NCBI GenBank assembly: GCA_028875055.1
Contig: JAPPGG010000027.1
Coordinates: 37,517 to 101,516, forward strand
Length of the DNA stretch: 64,000 nucleotides
Source of the DNA: Chloroflexota bacterium
GTDB taxonomy: Bacteria > Chloroflexota > Dehalococcoidia > Lucifugimonadales > UBA3495
Direction of reading: 5' to 3'
Each line of letters opens with the position of its first letter. Positions within the stretch are counted from its first letter, which is position 1. Below, one piece after another: positions 35,720-44,807 of the stretch. The notes beneath the pieces are model-generated. The model was not told the DNA's origin and did not search any database. It was given only the letters and a program-made list of their open reading frames with translations. The position numbers were made by a program, and so were the translations under genes.

Positions 35720-36703
35720 ATGAGATTTGGCATTAACCTGGGCGGAGGAAACCTGCCCCATGAGTCGAGGGCTGAGGCCCTGGAGGGTCGGCTGGAGAAA
35801 TCGAGGCTGGCCGCGAAGTACGGCTACCACTCCCTGTGGACCGGGGCCGCTTACCTGAATAACGACTTTCACGCCACACTGCTGCTGGCAAGAGTGGCTG
35901 CCGAGGCGCCGGACCTGGAATTGGGGTTTGTGGGCCTGTTGCCCCTGTACCATCCGGTGGAGGCGGCGGAACAGCTTTCCACCCTGGACGTTATCTGCGG
36001 CGGCAAGCTGGCGCTGGCTCCGGCCCTGGGGTGGCGGGACTTTCAGTTTGAGGGCTTCGGCATACCCAAGTCTGAACGCCTGTCCCGTTTTCGGGAAGTG
36101 CTGGAGGCCATGAAGGTCCTGTGGGGCGAGGGTCGGGTTACCTACCAGGGGCAGCACTTCCAGATGACAGATGTTCCGCCGGTGGGGGCGCCCCTGCAGC
36201 GGCCCCATCCACGAATCTACATCGCCGCCAACCAGGACCGGGGTGTCCGGCGGGCCGCACGGCTGTCCGACGGGTGGCTGGTCAGTTCCCGTTCAACCCT
36301 GCCCACCATAGCAAGGCAAGCGGACATTTACCGCGCGGCGGCAGAAGAGGCGGGCAAGACGCCCTACATCTCGGCCTGGCGTGAGATGTTCATTGCCGAG
36401 ACCCGGGAGGAGGCTGTCCGCATCGCCCGGCCCCACGTGGAGTGGCTGTACCAGGACCGGGCGGCCTCCGGGCACAGCCAGGAACTGCCCGAGGCTGACC
36501 GCATAGACGTGGGTTTCGAGCAAGTCCTGGAGGGCCGGTTCATCATCGGCAGCCCAGACGAATGCGCTGCGGAGATAGAAAAATACCGGGAACTGGGCAT
36601 TGAGGAACTGGTACTGCGGTGCCAGTGGCCGGGCATGCCCAACCAGGACTCACTTAAGGCGGTCGAACTCTTCGGGAAAGAGGTGCTGCCCCGATTCGCC
36701 TGA
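35720..36703 (+). CDS. LLM-class flavin-dependent oxidoreductase
   Basis: This 327-residue luciferase-fold enzyme has MRFGINLGGGNLPHE, YGYHSLWTGAAYLNNDFH, LGFVGLLPLYHPVEAAEQ, CGGKLALAPALGWRDFQFEGFG, and FIIGSPDECAAEIEKYRELG. The pattern is that of the alkanesulfonate monooxygenase-like branch. The substrate is unknown. The ATG follows a GGGACGGT ribosome-like site. It is the fifth paralogue in the window. Confidence 0.84.
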   Translation: MRFGINLGGGNLPHESRAEALEGRLEKSRLAAKYGYHSLWTGAAYLNNDFHATLLLARVAAEAPDLELGFVGLLPLYHPVEAAEQLSTLDVICGGKLALAPALGWRDFQFEGFGIPKSERLSRFREVLEAMKVLWGEGRVTYQGQHFQMTDVPPVGAPLQRPHPRIYIAANQDRGVRRAARLSDGWLVSSRSTLPTIARQADIYRAAAEEAGKTPYISAWREMFIAETREEAVRIARPHVEWLYQDRAASGHSQELPEADRIDVGFEQVLEGRFIIGSPDECAAEIEKYRELGIEELVLRCQWPGMPNQDSLKAVELFGKEVLPRFA

Positions 36704-36761
36704 TATCCGCCAGAAATTGGTCATGAAATAGTCTATGACGGTCCCCGCCGGGGGCCGGACG

Positions 36762-37352
36762 TTATTCGCCCGCCAGGGCCGCCACCACTTCGGCCGCGCT
36801 GGCGATGGCAGCCTGCCTGGGAAAAATCCTCTGCATCAGGAAGTCGTGGACTTCCGGATCGGGGTCGGCACAGCCATCTTCTACCACCACCAGCCGGTAA
36901 TCGGCGTCGGCGCCGAAGCGAACGGTGGAGAGAATAACCCCGCTGGTGGCGTGTCCCATCAGGACGAGGGTATCGATGTTGTGGGCTCCCAGGATCATGG
37001 CCAAGTCGGTGCCGTAGAAGGCGTTAACGCGGCGCTTGACGATAACCGGTTCGCCTTCCCGGGGCAGGACCGACGGGTGGATCAGGGAGACGGGATCGGC
37101 CGGCGGAGTTTGCCCGGAGGCCTTGCGCTGGCTGAAGGTCCGGTTGCGGTCGGAGATTTCAGGGAAGCCGGGACGAAAATTTACCACAATGTAAGCTACC
37201 AGGGTTCCGGCGCTGCGAGCCGCCGCCAGAACTTCCTGGGCGCGCTGGAAGGTCTGTCTCTCCTGCACCATGGGATTTGAGCCCATCCCCTCCGTATGAA
37301 AGTCGGCGGCCAGTACCACGGTCCTGTTCTTGTCCAGCGTCAAATCGGCCAC
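36762..37352 (-). CDS. Isochorismatase-like hydrolase lacking the catalytic cysteine
   Basis: This 196-residue protein has the isochorismatase/nicotinamidase fold: Asp in VVLAADFHTEGM, Lys in VIVKRRVNAFYGTDL. The segment LVLMGHATSGVILSTVRFGAD normally holds Cys as (T)xxCV; here it reads TSGV. The rest of the fold is preserved (ADADYRLVVVEDGCADPD). A hydrolase role is doubtful; a Gly-for-Cys variant is recurrent in this family, so it may be a distinct subfamily. Start is GTG at 37352 with GGGAGG 7 nt upstream. Confidence 0.82.
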   Translation of the reverse strand: MADLTLDKNRTVVLAADFHTEGMGSNPMVQERQTFQRAQEVLAAARSAGTLVAYIVVNFRPGFPEISDRNRTFSQRKASGQTPPADPVSLIHPSVLPREGEPVIVKRRVNAFYGTDLAMILGAHNIDTLVLMGHATSGVILSTVRFGADADYRLVVVEDGCADPDPEVHDFLMQRIFPRQAAIASAAEVVAALAGE

Positions 37353-37619
37353 GGCTTACCTCCCTGCTGAATAATCGTTCAGTCTTTTGCCGGTGCAGTC
37401 CTGGGGTGAGTTTAGAAACGGCGTATCGCGGTGTCAATCTGAAAACTGAGCAGAAGGGTGTGGCCACCCGGGGAGGCCTGACCGGGTGGAAGAAGCATCT
37501 GCCAGGGGCCAGGCCTTTGACCGGAGTGACCGGCGCGCCGATTGTCTTCCGATACAACTTGCCCTCTCAGGGGCCCAAGTGTACCCTCACTCTGAGCTCG
37601 AGACTTCAAGAGGACTATA

Positions 37620-38627
37620 TTGCGCCAGATCGCGTTGAAATCGAGGCTTGTCGCCCTGCTGTGGCAGAGGAACTCGCCAGCAGACGCCCCTGGCTCCAGC
37701 CACGGAAACCACGTGGAGTGGAGGCGGCGATGGTTTCTTCCTTCCGACTTCTGGTCGCGGATTGAACTCTGTTCCCAGGACAGCTTCGACTGCAGGAAAT
37801 ATCTTACCGAGTACCTTTCGGTCCGAGAGAGGCGCAGGGTTGCGACGATAAGGGTTGGCGACGCGCAGAACTACCGGAGAGACCCGGATTACCGCCCGGA
37901 GGATTTCAGGAACCAGCGGGTAACCCTCCTGGAAAACGAGGAGAGAGTCAGCTGTGCCCGTTGCAAGGGGCAGGGGAGAATCGATTGCAGTCCGGAGATG
38001 CCCTGTCCCAATTGCAAGGGCAGGCGGACCCGCAAGGACTACTGTTTTTCCTGCGGAGGGAGCGGCCGCTCGGGCGCAGAAGGCAAAGAGGCTTGCTGGA
38101 CCTGCGGCGGAAGGGGCATTCGGTCTGAGGGGTGCGCCGCCTGCGCCGATGTCTATTCGGGCAGCACTGGAAGGGTTCGGTGTGGCAGGTGCGGCGGTAC
38201 AGGATGGGTGCTATGCCGACGGTGTGCCGGGGCGGGAGCTACAGTGAGGGCCACCCTGGTTTTGCGGGAGTACCGCCTTTTCACGGAAGTCCACTTCCGG
38301 ATGGGCGGGCTGGAACCGGACAAGTTCCGGTATGGGCTTGCCCCAAAGCATTTCAGGAATATGCCGGGTAATCTGGTGAAGCGGGAGACGCTGGCCCCCG
38401 CAACGGCCACGGCGGCTGTTCGACGGGTCAGCGAGTTCAGCTACGGAGTCGAAGTGAAGACCTTCCGGTACAAGGGTGCGGAATTCCACCTGAACCGGAT
38501 CGTTTCCAATGACGGCGCCAGGCGGGTTTCCAGCAACTTGCCGTGGTCAGGCCCCAGGCTGGCCTTCGCGGGAGTCTTGAGCGCAACCGCGATAGCCGCG
38601 CTTGCCGCCTTTCTGCTGGCTGCCTAA
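37620..38627 (+). CDS. Zinc-ribbon (DnaJ-like CxxCxGxG) membrane-anchored protein
   Basis: This 335-residue protein has a cysteine-rich centre with repeated CxxC units in the style of the DnaJ central domain: CARCKGQGRIDC, CPNCKGRRT, CFSCGGSGRSG, CWTCGGRG, CGRCGGTGWVLCRRC. It must bind several zinc ions. The C-terminus ends in one hydrophobic helix (LAFAGVLSATAIAALAAFLL), suggesting a tail anchor. There is no J domain. The start is TTG at 37620 with AAGAGG 6 nt upstream; an in-frame stop lies 25 bp before it. The function is unknown; protein or lipid handling at the membrane is possible. Confidence 0.65.
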   Translation: MRQIALKSRLVALLWQRNSPADAPGSSHGNHVEWRRRWFLPSDFWSRIELCSQDSFDCRKYLTEYLSVRERRRVATIRVGDAQNYRRDPDYRPEDFRNQRVTLLENEERVSCARCKGQGRIDCSPEMPCPNCKGRRTRKDYCFSCGGSGRSGAEGKEACWTCGGRGIRSEGCAACADVYSGSTGRVRCGRCGGTGWVLCRRCAGAGATVRATLVLREYRLFTEVHFRMGGLEPDKFRYGLAPKHFRNMPGNLVKRETLAPATATAAVRRVSEFSYGVEVKTFRYKGAEFHLNRIVSNDGARRVSSNLPWSGPRLAFAGVLSATAIAALAAFLLAA

Positions 38628-38773
38628 CGCCATTGGCGTTCTGCCAAGCCGAATTTCCGCTGCGGCTTACGGCCAGGCGCCCGCCCGCAATCCCGGCCAT
38701 TGACCCGCATTTTGAGCCCCGGCGGGGCCCTCTATTGCGGTGATTTCAACACTCCCCACCAGGGAGCCGGTCC

Positions 38774-39829
38774 CTACCCTCGGAGCGGCGCGCTTACCTG
38801 GTGCAGGTATTGCAGTATTTCCCGGTGTGAGCGCACTATTCCAGTTTCGTAGTAGGGAATGGCGTGTAACTGGCAGAAGGGCATTACGATCTTTTGCGCT
38901 TCCTTCAACCGATTTCTGGGCATGTTCGGGAACAGATGGTGCTCGATCTGATAGTTCAGGCCGCCGTAGAGGTAGTCATTCAGCCGGCTTGACCTCACGT
39001 TCCGGGAGGTCAGTACCTGTTTCCTCAGATAGTCCAGCGGTGATTTCCCGTCCAGAACCAGCATTCCCTTGTGGTTGGGGGCGAAGGTGGAGCCGATGTA
39101 CAGGCCCATCAGCAACTGATTCACGACTATGAACAGCAGCCCCTGCCAAAGGGGCAATGCCAGCAAGACCAGGCCGACATAGATGGCCAGGTGAGCTGCC
39201 ATCAGCAAAGGTTCGGCAATCGGGAACCTGAGCCTGTTTCCGAACACGTAATGCACGCCGGAAACCTTGAGCACAAACCCCTCAAAGCAGACCAGCGGGT
39301 AAAAGAGGAGCGCCTGGCGCCTGGCAATCTGCCGGAACACCCCTTTCATGCTCAAAGCCTGGTCTTCTGAAAAGGCAATAAAGGGCAGGTTTATGTCGGG
39401 GTCCATATCCAGGTCGTTGGGATTGCTGTGGTGCTCGTTGTGCTTTTCGACCCACCAGGTGCGGTTGATGCCCACGAGGAAGCTGACGAACAGGCCCAGC
39501 AGGTCGTTGTTGCGGCTCGAGCGAAAGACCTGCTTGTGGCCGAGATCGTGACCAAGGAAGCACAGCTGGACCATTATGAATGCCAGGAATCCCGCGTTCA
39601 GCAACTGGACCCAGAGGCTGTCCACAAGGGTCAGGATGCCAACGCTCAATGCCAACAGCCCCAGGTTAACAGCCAGCTTAATGGCGTAGTGTCCAGGGTT
39701 TTTTTCCAGGAGCCCTGCATCTCTTACAAGATTCCTCAATTGGAGGTATTCGTCGGATTCACCCCCCTGCGACGTGGCGGAGTTTGGAGAGCCTGCGGGA
39801 CTGGTTGCCGGACTGTGGGTAAATGTCAT
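38774..39829 (-). CDS. Membrane fatty acid desaturase
   Basis: This 351-residue di-iron membrane desaturase introduces a double bond into acyl chains. Three histidine boxes are present: HDLGH near residue 95, HNEHH near 132 and QIEHHLFP near 300. About four transmembrane helices are visible between them. The Q in the third box is typical of front-end (delta-6 type) desaturases, although there is no fused cytochrome b5 domain. AAGGTG precedes the ATG. Confidence 0.88.
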   Translation of the reverse strand: MTFTHSPATSPAGSPNSATSQGGESDEYLQLRNLVRDAGLLEKNPGHYAIKLAVNLGLLALSVGILTLVDSLWVQLLNAGFLAFIMVQLCFLGHDLGHKQVFRSSRNNDLLGLFVSFLVGINRTWWVEKHNEHHSNPNDLDMDPDINLPFIAFSEDQALSMKGVFRQIARRQALLFYPLVCFEGFVLKVSGVHYVFGNRLRFPIAEPLLMAAHLAIYVGLVLLALPLWQGLLFIVVNQLLMGLYIGSTFAPNHKGMLVLDGKSPLDYLRKQVLTSRNVRSSRLNDYLYGGLNYQIEHHLFPNMPRNRLKEAQKIVMPFCQLHAIPYYETGIVRSHREILQYLHQVSAPLRG

Positions 39830-40083
39830 TCGTGGGCACCTTTCGCCTTTTTCTCATAACATAGATAATGGCCGCCTGCCTCGGCGGCCATCCGGTGGGG
39901 CGTTCTGAAACGGGGACTCAACCTAAAGAGCTGTACACTGGCAATTACGCGGCGCCGGCCAGCGGCAACGTGATGTGCCGCAACGCCAGTGGGACAACGG
40001 AAGCAGAGGCAACCCGTGGGAGAAGTTCATGGGCGAGAATCTTATCACGAATCTGGCAGGAAGTGTAGCCGCAAGTTCCTGAA

Positions 40084-40226
40084 GGGTGTCCGTCAAGATT
40101 TTGGTAGAGCAACTGGATAGGGGCAGATATCGAAAGCTAAGGTAGGGGCGCAGGGCCCTGCGCCCCTACAGCGACGGCCTGCAACGGGGCCCCACCAGGC
40201 ATTCCCCAAAAATTTGACGGACACCC
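40084..40226. mobile_element. MITE family 3 (143 bp) with 9-bp target duplication
   Basis: The terminal inverted repeats are 21 bp, GGGTGTCCGTCAA... and its counterpart, with two mismatches. The exact direct repeat GTTCCTGAA flanks it at 40075-40083 and 40227-40235. Bases 40142-40169 inside form a perfect 28-bp palindrome (half GTAGGGGCGCAGGG) shared with family 1. It is non-coding and lies in the 39830-40525 gene-free stretch, which otherwise shows nothing clear. Confidence 0.88.
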
Positions 40227-40525
40227 GTTCCTGAAGCAAGGCAATCGCATTCCAGGGAATCTCATGCTGGGCGCTGATCGATGCCTCCGAACCGGCGGCG
40301 CCCAGCCATGAGTCCAGGTTCCTCGGCCGGCCCCAAGTCAGTTCTGAAATGATTCCGGAAGGGCCGCAGTGGAGCCGACAAGCAGTCAGGGATCCCGCCA
40401 CAGGGTTGAGTACTATTGGGCCGGCCCAGCTGGACAGAGCTGTTGTTTCGGTTGCCTGCATTCCCGACCCGGTGTAATCTCTCCGCACCTGGCAGACAAT
40501 TAAACGACGCGGGAGGTACAGAGCC

Positions 40526-42121
40526 ATGCCCTCCATCTACGCAGATACCGTTATCCGCAACGCCAATATCATCACCATCGACCCCGGCAGGCCCCGGGCC
40601 GAGGCTTTGGCCATGCTTCACGGAAAGTTCGCCGCAGTGGGAAGCGCCGACGACGTCTCCGACTGGGTGGGGCCCGATACCAGGGTGCTGGATATGGATG
40701 GCAAGACGGTCCTGCCCGGGTTTATCGATGCCCACATACATGTGCTGAACAGCGGAATCCGCCACGTCATGGCCGCAGACTGCGCCCAGCCCACCATCGC
40801 CGCCATACAGGAGGAATTGCGGAAGCGGGTGGCCGTCACTCCGGCCGGCCAGTGGGTGCAGGGCTTCAAGTTCGACGACACCAAGACAGCCGAAAACCGC
40901 TTTCTTTACCGGGCCGACCTGGACGCAGTCAGCAGCGAGCACCCAATCCTGGTGGCGCACCGGGCCGGCCACGTCTATTACCTGAACAGCCTGGGGCTGG
41001 AGCTGGCCGGGTTTCACAGCGAGACCCCGGACCCATCGGGCGGCAGGCTGGGACGGAACCCGGATACGGGCGAACTGGACGGGGTGGTTTACGAGCGGGC
41101 CATTGAACCGGTGAGGTTCGGCCTTATTCCGGTCGAGACTCCGGAAATTCGGAGGGAGGGGCTGCGGACCATCTGTCGCATGCTGAACGAAGCGGGGTTG
41201 ACCAGCGTCCACGACGCCCGGGTTACCGCCGAGGAATTCACCACCTACCAGGAAGGCTACAAGGAAGGCGACCTGTCCCTGCGGGTCTATTGCCTCCTTT
41301 ACTACCCCCACTTTCCCGCCCTGCGGGACGCTGGGGTGGTGGCTGGCCTGGGGGACGACCGGCTGCGCATTGGCGGCATCAAGATGGTGGCCGACGGAGC
41401 CATTGCCACCCGCACCGCCTACCTCTCGTCCCCCTACGAGGGAAGCTGCTGCGACTATGGCATCCTGGCCATGGAGGAGGACGAGATAAACGAGCGGGTA
41501 ATGGAGATGCACAAGGCCGGGTTCCAGGTGTGCATTCACGCCAACGGGGACAGCACCATTGAAATGGTGGTATCGGCATACGAGCGAGCCCAGAAGGCGC
41601 ATCCCCGTCCCGACCCCCGGCACCGGATCGAGCACTGTACCCTGGTGAACCCGGACCTGCTTTCACGGATGAAAGCCCTGGGCGCGGTGGCGACTCCCTT
41701 CTGCACTTATGTTTATTACCATGGGGAGAAAATGCCCTTCTACGGAGAGGAAAGGCTGCGGTGGATGTTCGCCCAGCGCTCCTTCCTGGACTATGGCATA
41801 GTCTCCACCGGGGCTACCGACTATCCTCCTGGTCCCTTTGAGCCGCTGATGGGAATCCAGAGTTGCGTCACTCGAACAGACAGCGAGGGACGAGTATGGG
41901 GCGAGAACCAGAAGGTAACGGTGGAGGAGGCGCTGCGCATCTACACCTTGCACGGGGCGTACGCGGGCTTTGAGGAGCACATCAAGGGCTCCATTGAAAC
42001 GGGGAAACTGGCTGACCTGGTGGTGCTGGGTGATGACCCCACGGCAGTGGATCCGCTGACGATAATAGACATTCCGGTGATGCAGACCATTGTGGGAGGG
42101 GAGACGGTGTACGGGGGTTAG
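40526..42121 (+). CDS. YtcJ-like amidohydrolase (amidohydrolase family 3)
   Basis: This 531-residue metal-dependent amidohydrolase has the composite N/C-terminal beta-sandwich and TIM barrel. GFIDAHIHVLNSG gives the HxH ligands near residue 69, FQVCIHANGDSTIEM and RHRIEHCTLV the later histidines, and STGATDYPPGPFEP the catalytic Asp. GKLADLVVLGDDP is the usual closing motif. The substrate is probably an amide or cyclic imide; not determined. GGGAGG precedes the ATG at 40526. Confidence 0.87.
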   Translation: MPSIYADTVIRNANIITIDPGRPRAEALAMLHGKFAAVGSADDVSDWVGPDTRVLDMDGKTVLPGFIDAHIHVLNSGIRHVMAADCAQPTIAAIQEELRKRVAVTPAGQWVQGFKFDDTKTAENRFLYRADLDAVSSEHPILVAHRAGHVYYLNSLGLELAGFHSETPDPSGGRLGRNPDTGELDGVVYERAIEPVRFGLIPVETPEIRREGLRTICRMLNEAGLTSVHDARVTAEEFTTYQEGYKEGDLSLRVYCLLYYPHFPALRDAGVVAGLGDDRLRIGGIKMVADGAIATRTAYLSSPYEGSCCDYGILAMEEDEINERVMEMHKAGFQVCIHANGDSTIEMVVSAYERAQKAHPRPDPRHRIEHCTLVNPDLLSRMKALGAVATPFCTYVYYHGEKMPFYGEERLRWMFAQRSFLDYGIVSTGATDYPPGPFEPLMGIQSCVTRTDSEGRVWGENQKVTVEEALRIYTLHGAYAGFEEHIKGSIETGKLADLVVLGDDPTAVDPLTIIDIPVMQTIVGGETVYGG

Positions 42122-42163
42122 GGCTCCAGAAGCGGGAAAAAGAAAGCGCCTAAGCAAGGTCAG

Positions 42164-42616
42164 CTAGAGCAGTTTGCTCAGGGTTACGGACAAGCTGATG
42201 ATTATGGCGCTTTGAGCGACCATAGCGCCGATCATCCATTTGACCATATCGTACTTGGCTCTTTCGATCTTTGCCTCGGTGGACAGTTGGAAAGCTTCAA
42301 TATCAGACTTGGTGGACAGCCGTAGGGCTTCAATATCAGACCTGGTGGACAGCCGCAGGGCTTCAATATCAGACCTGGTGGACAGCCGCAGGGCTTCGAT
42401 ATCAGACTGAGTAGATATCCGCAAAATCTCAACATCTGACTTCAAAGAGTTGACCTCGGCCAAGACTGCGGCAATGTCAGACTTGGTAGCCAGATTGCTG
42501 TTCAGCAAGTTTATCTGCTCGCTGGCCAAAGCCTCGGCCTGTGTTTCGGTAAAGCCGCTGGCTACGAGGTTCTGGACGAAGCGGTGGGTGTCGAAAGGGA
42601 TTGCTTCCTGAGCCAT
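42164..42616 (-). CDS. DUF1640/CCDC90-like coiled-coil membrane protein
   Basis: This 150-residue protein starts DTHRFVQNLVASGFTETQAEAL, the DUF1640 opening. A long coiled coil of tandem 11-residue units follows, of type SDIEALRLSTR. It ends in one transmembrane helix (MVKWMIGAMVAQSAIIISLSV). It is likely a membrane-anchored oligomeric rod of unknown function. The 11-residue units are encoded by nearly identical 33-bp repeats, so copy number may vary by slippage. Confidence 0.78.
   Translation of the reverse strand: MAQEAIPFDTHRFVQNLVASGFTETQAEALASEQINLLNSNLATKSDIAAVLAEVNSLKSDVEILRISTQSDIEALRLSTRSDIEALRLSTRSDIEALRLSTKSDIEAFQLSTEAKIERAKYDMVKWMIGAMVAQSAIIISLSVTLSKLL
42294..42425. repeat. Four tandem 33-bp repeats inside the DUF1640 gene
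   Basis: Units begin at 42294, 42327, 42360 and 42393. Units two and three are nearly identical; the flanks hold decayed copies. Each unit encodes 11 residues, one and a half heptads of coiled coil. Confidence 0.8.
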
Positions 42617-42856
42617 ATGCTCATTGTATTGGGGAAAAAAGCAGAGTTCAATTCCCTAGTTTCTCGATGTAAATGGACCGGCCGACATAGCTTCTGAACC
42701 TGGCCGCCGGTCTGATTACGGATTCCACCCAGTTGGGCAGGGTCATCTCGGTGTTCAGGGCGGATTAACCGTTGTTGTGGGCCTATTCGTGGCCAAGCCT
42801 GCTTCGGATGGTATTATAGGTTGCAGTTCAGTCTGGCCAGCGACGGGGAGGTTGCC

Positions 42857-43645
42857 ATGTCGCCGATAAGGGTTGCGATTCACGGAGCAACGGGCAGGAT
42901 GGGTACGGAAACTGTCGGCGCCGTCTGCCGCGAGGACGATCTGAGCCTGGTGGGAGCCACCTGCAACCGGGATCGGGGCAGCGCGCTGGCTTTGCCAACC
43001 GGCGGCGAGATCCCACTTTCCACCAGCCTGAACGAAATCCTGGGCGAAACGAAGCCTGACGTGGTGGTGGACTTCACCAACGCTGCCGTCTGCCGCGAAT
43101 CGGCAGCCGTTGCCGCCGCCCACTCCTGCAACATAGTCGTGGGGGTCAGCGGCCTGGTTCAAGAAGACCTGCAACGCCTGGATGCCCTGGCCAGCGACAG
43201 CAACATAGGTATCATTGTCGCTCCCAACTTTGCCCTGGGCGCGGTGGTGCTGAAGAAGCTGGTGGAGCAAGCGGCCCCCTATTTTGACTACGTGGACATT
43301 GTGGAGGCGCACCACGAAGCCAAGATCGACGCGCCCTCGGGCTTTGCCTACGCCCTGGCACAGGCCATCGGCAACGAAAAGCAGTTCACCCGCAACTACC
43401 CGGAAAAGGAAACCCTGGAAGGCACCCGGGGAGGGGAATACAACGGCGTGTCCATTCACAGCATCCGAATGCCTGGCCGCAGCGCGCACCACGAGGTTAT
43501 TTTTGGGGCTGCCGGACAGACCGTCTCCATCCGCCACGACACCCTTACCCGGGACTGTTACATGCCCGGGGTAATCCGGTGCATCCGTGAAGTTGTTATC
43601 AAACCGGGCCTTGTGGTAGGCTTGGAAAACGTACTGGGATTGTAG
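42857..43645 (+). CDS. dapB: 4-hydroxy-tetrahydrodipicolinate reductase
   Basis: DapB reduces the dipicolinate precursor with NAD(P)H in lysine and diaminopimelate synthesis. The 262-residue protein has the nucleotide motif VAIHGATGRMGTE, DFTNAA, VVGVSGL, the signature VEAHHEAKIDAPSG with catalytic His/Lys, and HEVIFGAAGQTVSIRHD. ATG at 42857 has GGGGAGG about 6 nt upstream. It is followed after 97 bp by asd; the two catalyse steps of the same pathway and are probably co-transcribed. Confidence 0.94.
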   Translation: MSPIRVAIHGATGRMGTETVGAVCREDDLSLVGATCNRDRGSALALPTGGEIPLSTSLNEILGETKPDVVVDFTNAAVCRESAAVAAAHSCNIVVGVSGLVQEDLQRLDALASDSNIGIIVAPNFALGAVVLKKLVEQAAPYFDYVDIVEAHHEAKIDAPSGFAYALAQAIGNEKQFTRNYPEKETLEGTRGGEYNGVSIHSIRMPGRSAHHEVIFGAAGQTVSIRHDTLTRDCYMPGVIRCIREVVIKPGLVVGLENVLGL

Positions 43646-43742
43646 CTGGACCCGAAACTTTCCCAGCGTTGAGAAGACAGGGCTGCCGGCAAGAATGGCG
43701 CTGGCGGCTCTGAACTTTATCTGCCAGAGAAGGGCAACAGCC

Positions 43743-44807
43743 ATGATTCCTGACCTGAGCCACCTCACCATTGCCGTTGTTGGCGCCACCGGAGCGGTGG
43801 GCGCCGAATTCCTGAAGATTGTTGAGCAGCGTCATCCTCAACTGCACAATCTGAAGTTGCTGGCTTCCAGCCGAACGGCTGGAACAAAGCTGACAGTCAA
43901 CGGCCAGGAATTTACGGTGGAGGAAACTACCGCGGACTCCTTTCAGGGGGTGGACATTGCCTTCATCTCGGCCAGCACGGAGGCCAGCCGTCACTGGGCG
44001 CCCATGGCCGTGGCTGCGGGAGCGGTAGTCATTGACGACAGTTCCGCCTTCCGGATGCAGGAGGACGTGCCCCTGGTTGTGCCGGAGGTCAACGGAGCAG
44101 ACGTTACCTGGCACCAGGGCATCATCGCCATTCCCAACTGCTCCACCACGCCCCTGGTGATGGTGGCGCACCCCATACATCGCGTAAGCCCAATCAGGCG
44201 CATTATTGCCGACACCTACCAGTCGGTTTCCGGCGCAGGGGGCGCTGCCGTCCAGGAGCTGAAGGAGCAGACGACGGCCTTGCTGAAGGGCCAGCCCGTA
44301 ACGCCCCGCCACCAGCCCAAACAGATTGGCTTCAACGTCATCCCCCAGATCGACAGCTTCCTGGACAACGGCTACACCCGGGAAGAGCAGAAGATGATTG
44401 ACGAGAGCCGCAAGATAATGCACGCCCCGGACATACGGGTGTCGGCCACCTGCGTCCGTGTGCCGGTGATGGTCTCGCACAGCGCGGGAGTGCACCTGGA
44501 GCTTGAGCGGGCCATGGGCATCAACGAAATACGTGCCCTGCTGATGGACATGCCCGGGGTAACCGTCCTGGACGACACCGGAACGGGTGATTACCCCATG
44601 CCCTGGGACGTGGCCGGAGAGGATGACGTGTTCGTGGGCCGTATCAGGAAAGACGCTTCCGACCTGAACGGAATAGCGCTGTGGGTCGTTTCGGACAACC
44701 TGCGGAAGGGGGCAGCGCTCAACTCCATCCAGATAGCAGAAGAACTGGTGGACCGGGAGTGTTTGAAGCCTGGATCTACTCCAAAGCCCAGGTTCAGTTT
44801 TGGATAG
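43743..44807 (+). CDS. asd: Aspartate-semialdehyde dehydrogenase
   Basis: Asd makes aspartate semialdehyde for lysine, threonine and methionine synthesis. The 354-residue protein has NADP motif IAVVGATGAVGAEFL, SRTAGTKL, the catalytic Cys in IIAIPNCSTTPLVM, QSVSGAGGAAVQEL and the RVPVMVSHSAGVHLE base region with His. ATG at 43743 is chosen because homology begins there and AGGGCA lies upstream; an ATG 48 bp earlier would add non-conserved residues. It lies downstream of dapB. Confidence 0.94.
   Translation: MIPDLSHLTIAVVGATGAVGAEFLKIVEQRHPQLHNLKLLASSRTAGTKLTVNGQEFTVEETTADSFQGVDIAFISASTEASRHWAPMAVAAGAVVIDDSSAFRMQEDVPLVVPEVNGADVTWHQGIIAIPNCSTTPLVMVAHPIHRVSPIRRIIADTYQSVSGAGGAAVQELKEQTTALLKGQPVTPRHQPKQIGFNVIPQIDSFLDNGYTREEQKMIDESRKIMHAPDIRVSATCVRVPVMVSHSAGVHLELERAMGINEIRALLMDMPGVTVLDDTGTGDYPMPWDVAGEDDVFVGRIRKDASDLNGIALWVVSDNLRKGAALNSIQIAEELVDRECLKPGSTPKPRFSFG

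Noticed and set aside
40262..41635. Minus-strand frame opposite the amidohydrolase
   Set aside because: Antisense shadow; no motifs and starts inside the coding gene's end.
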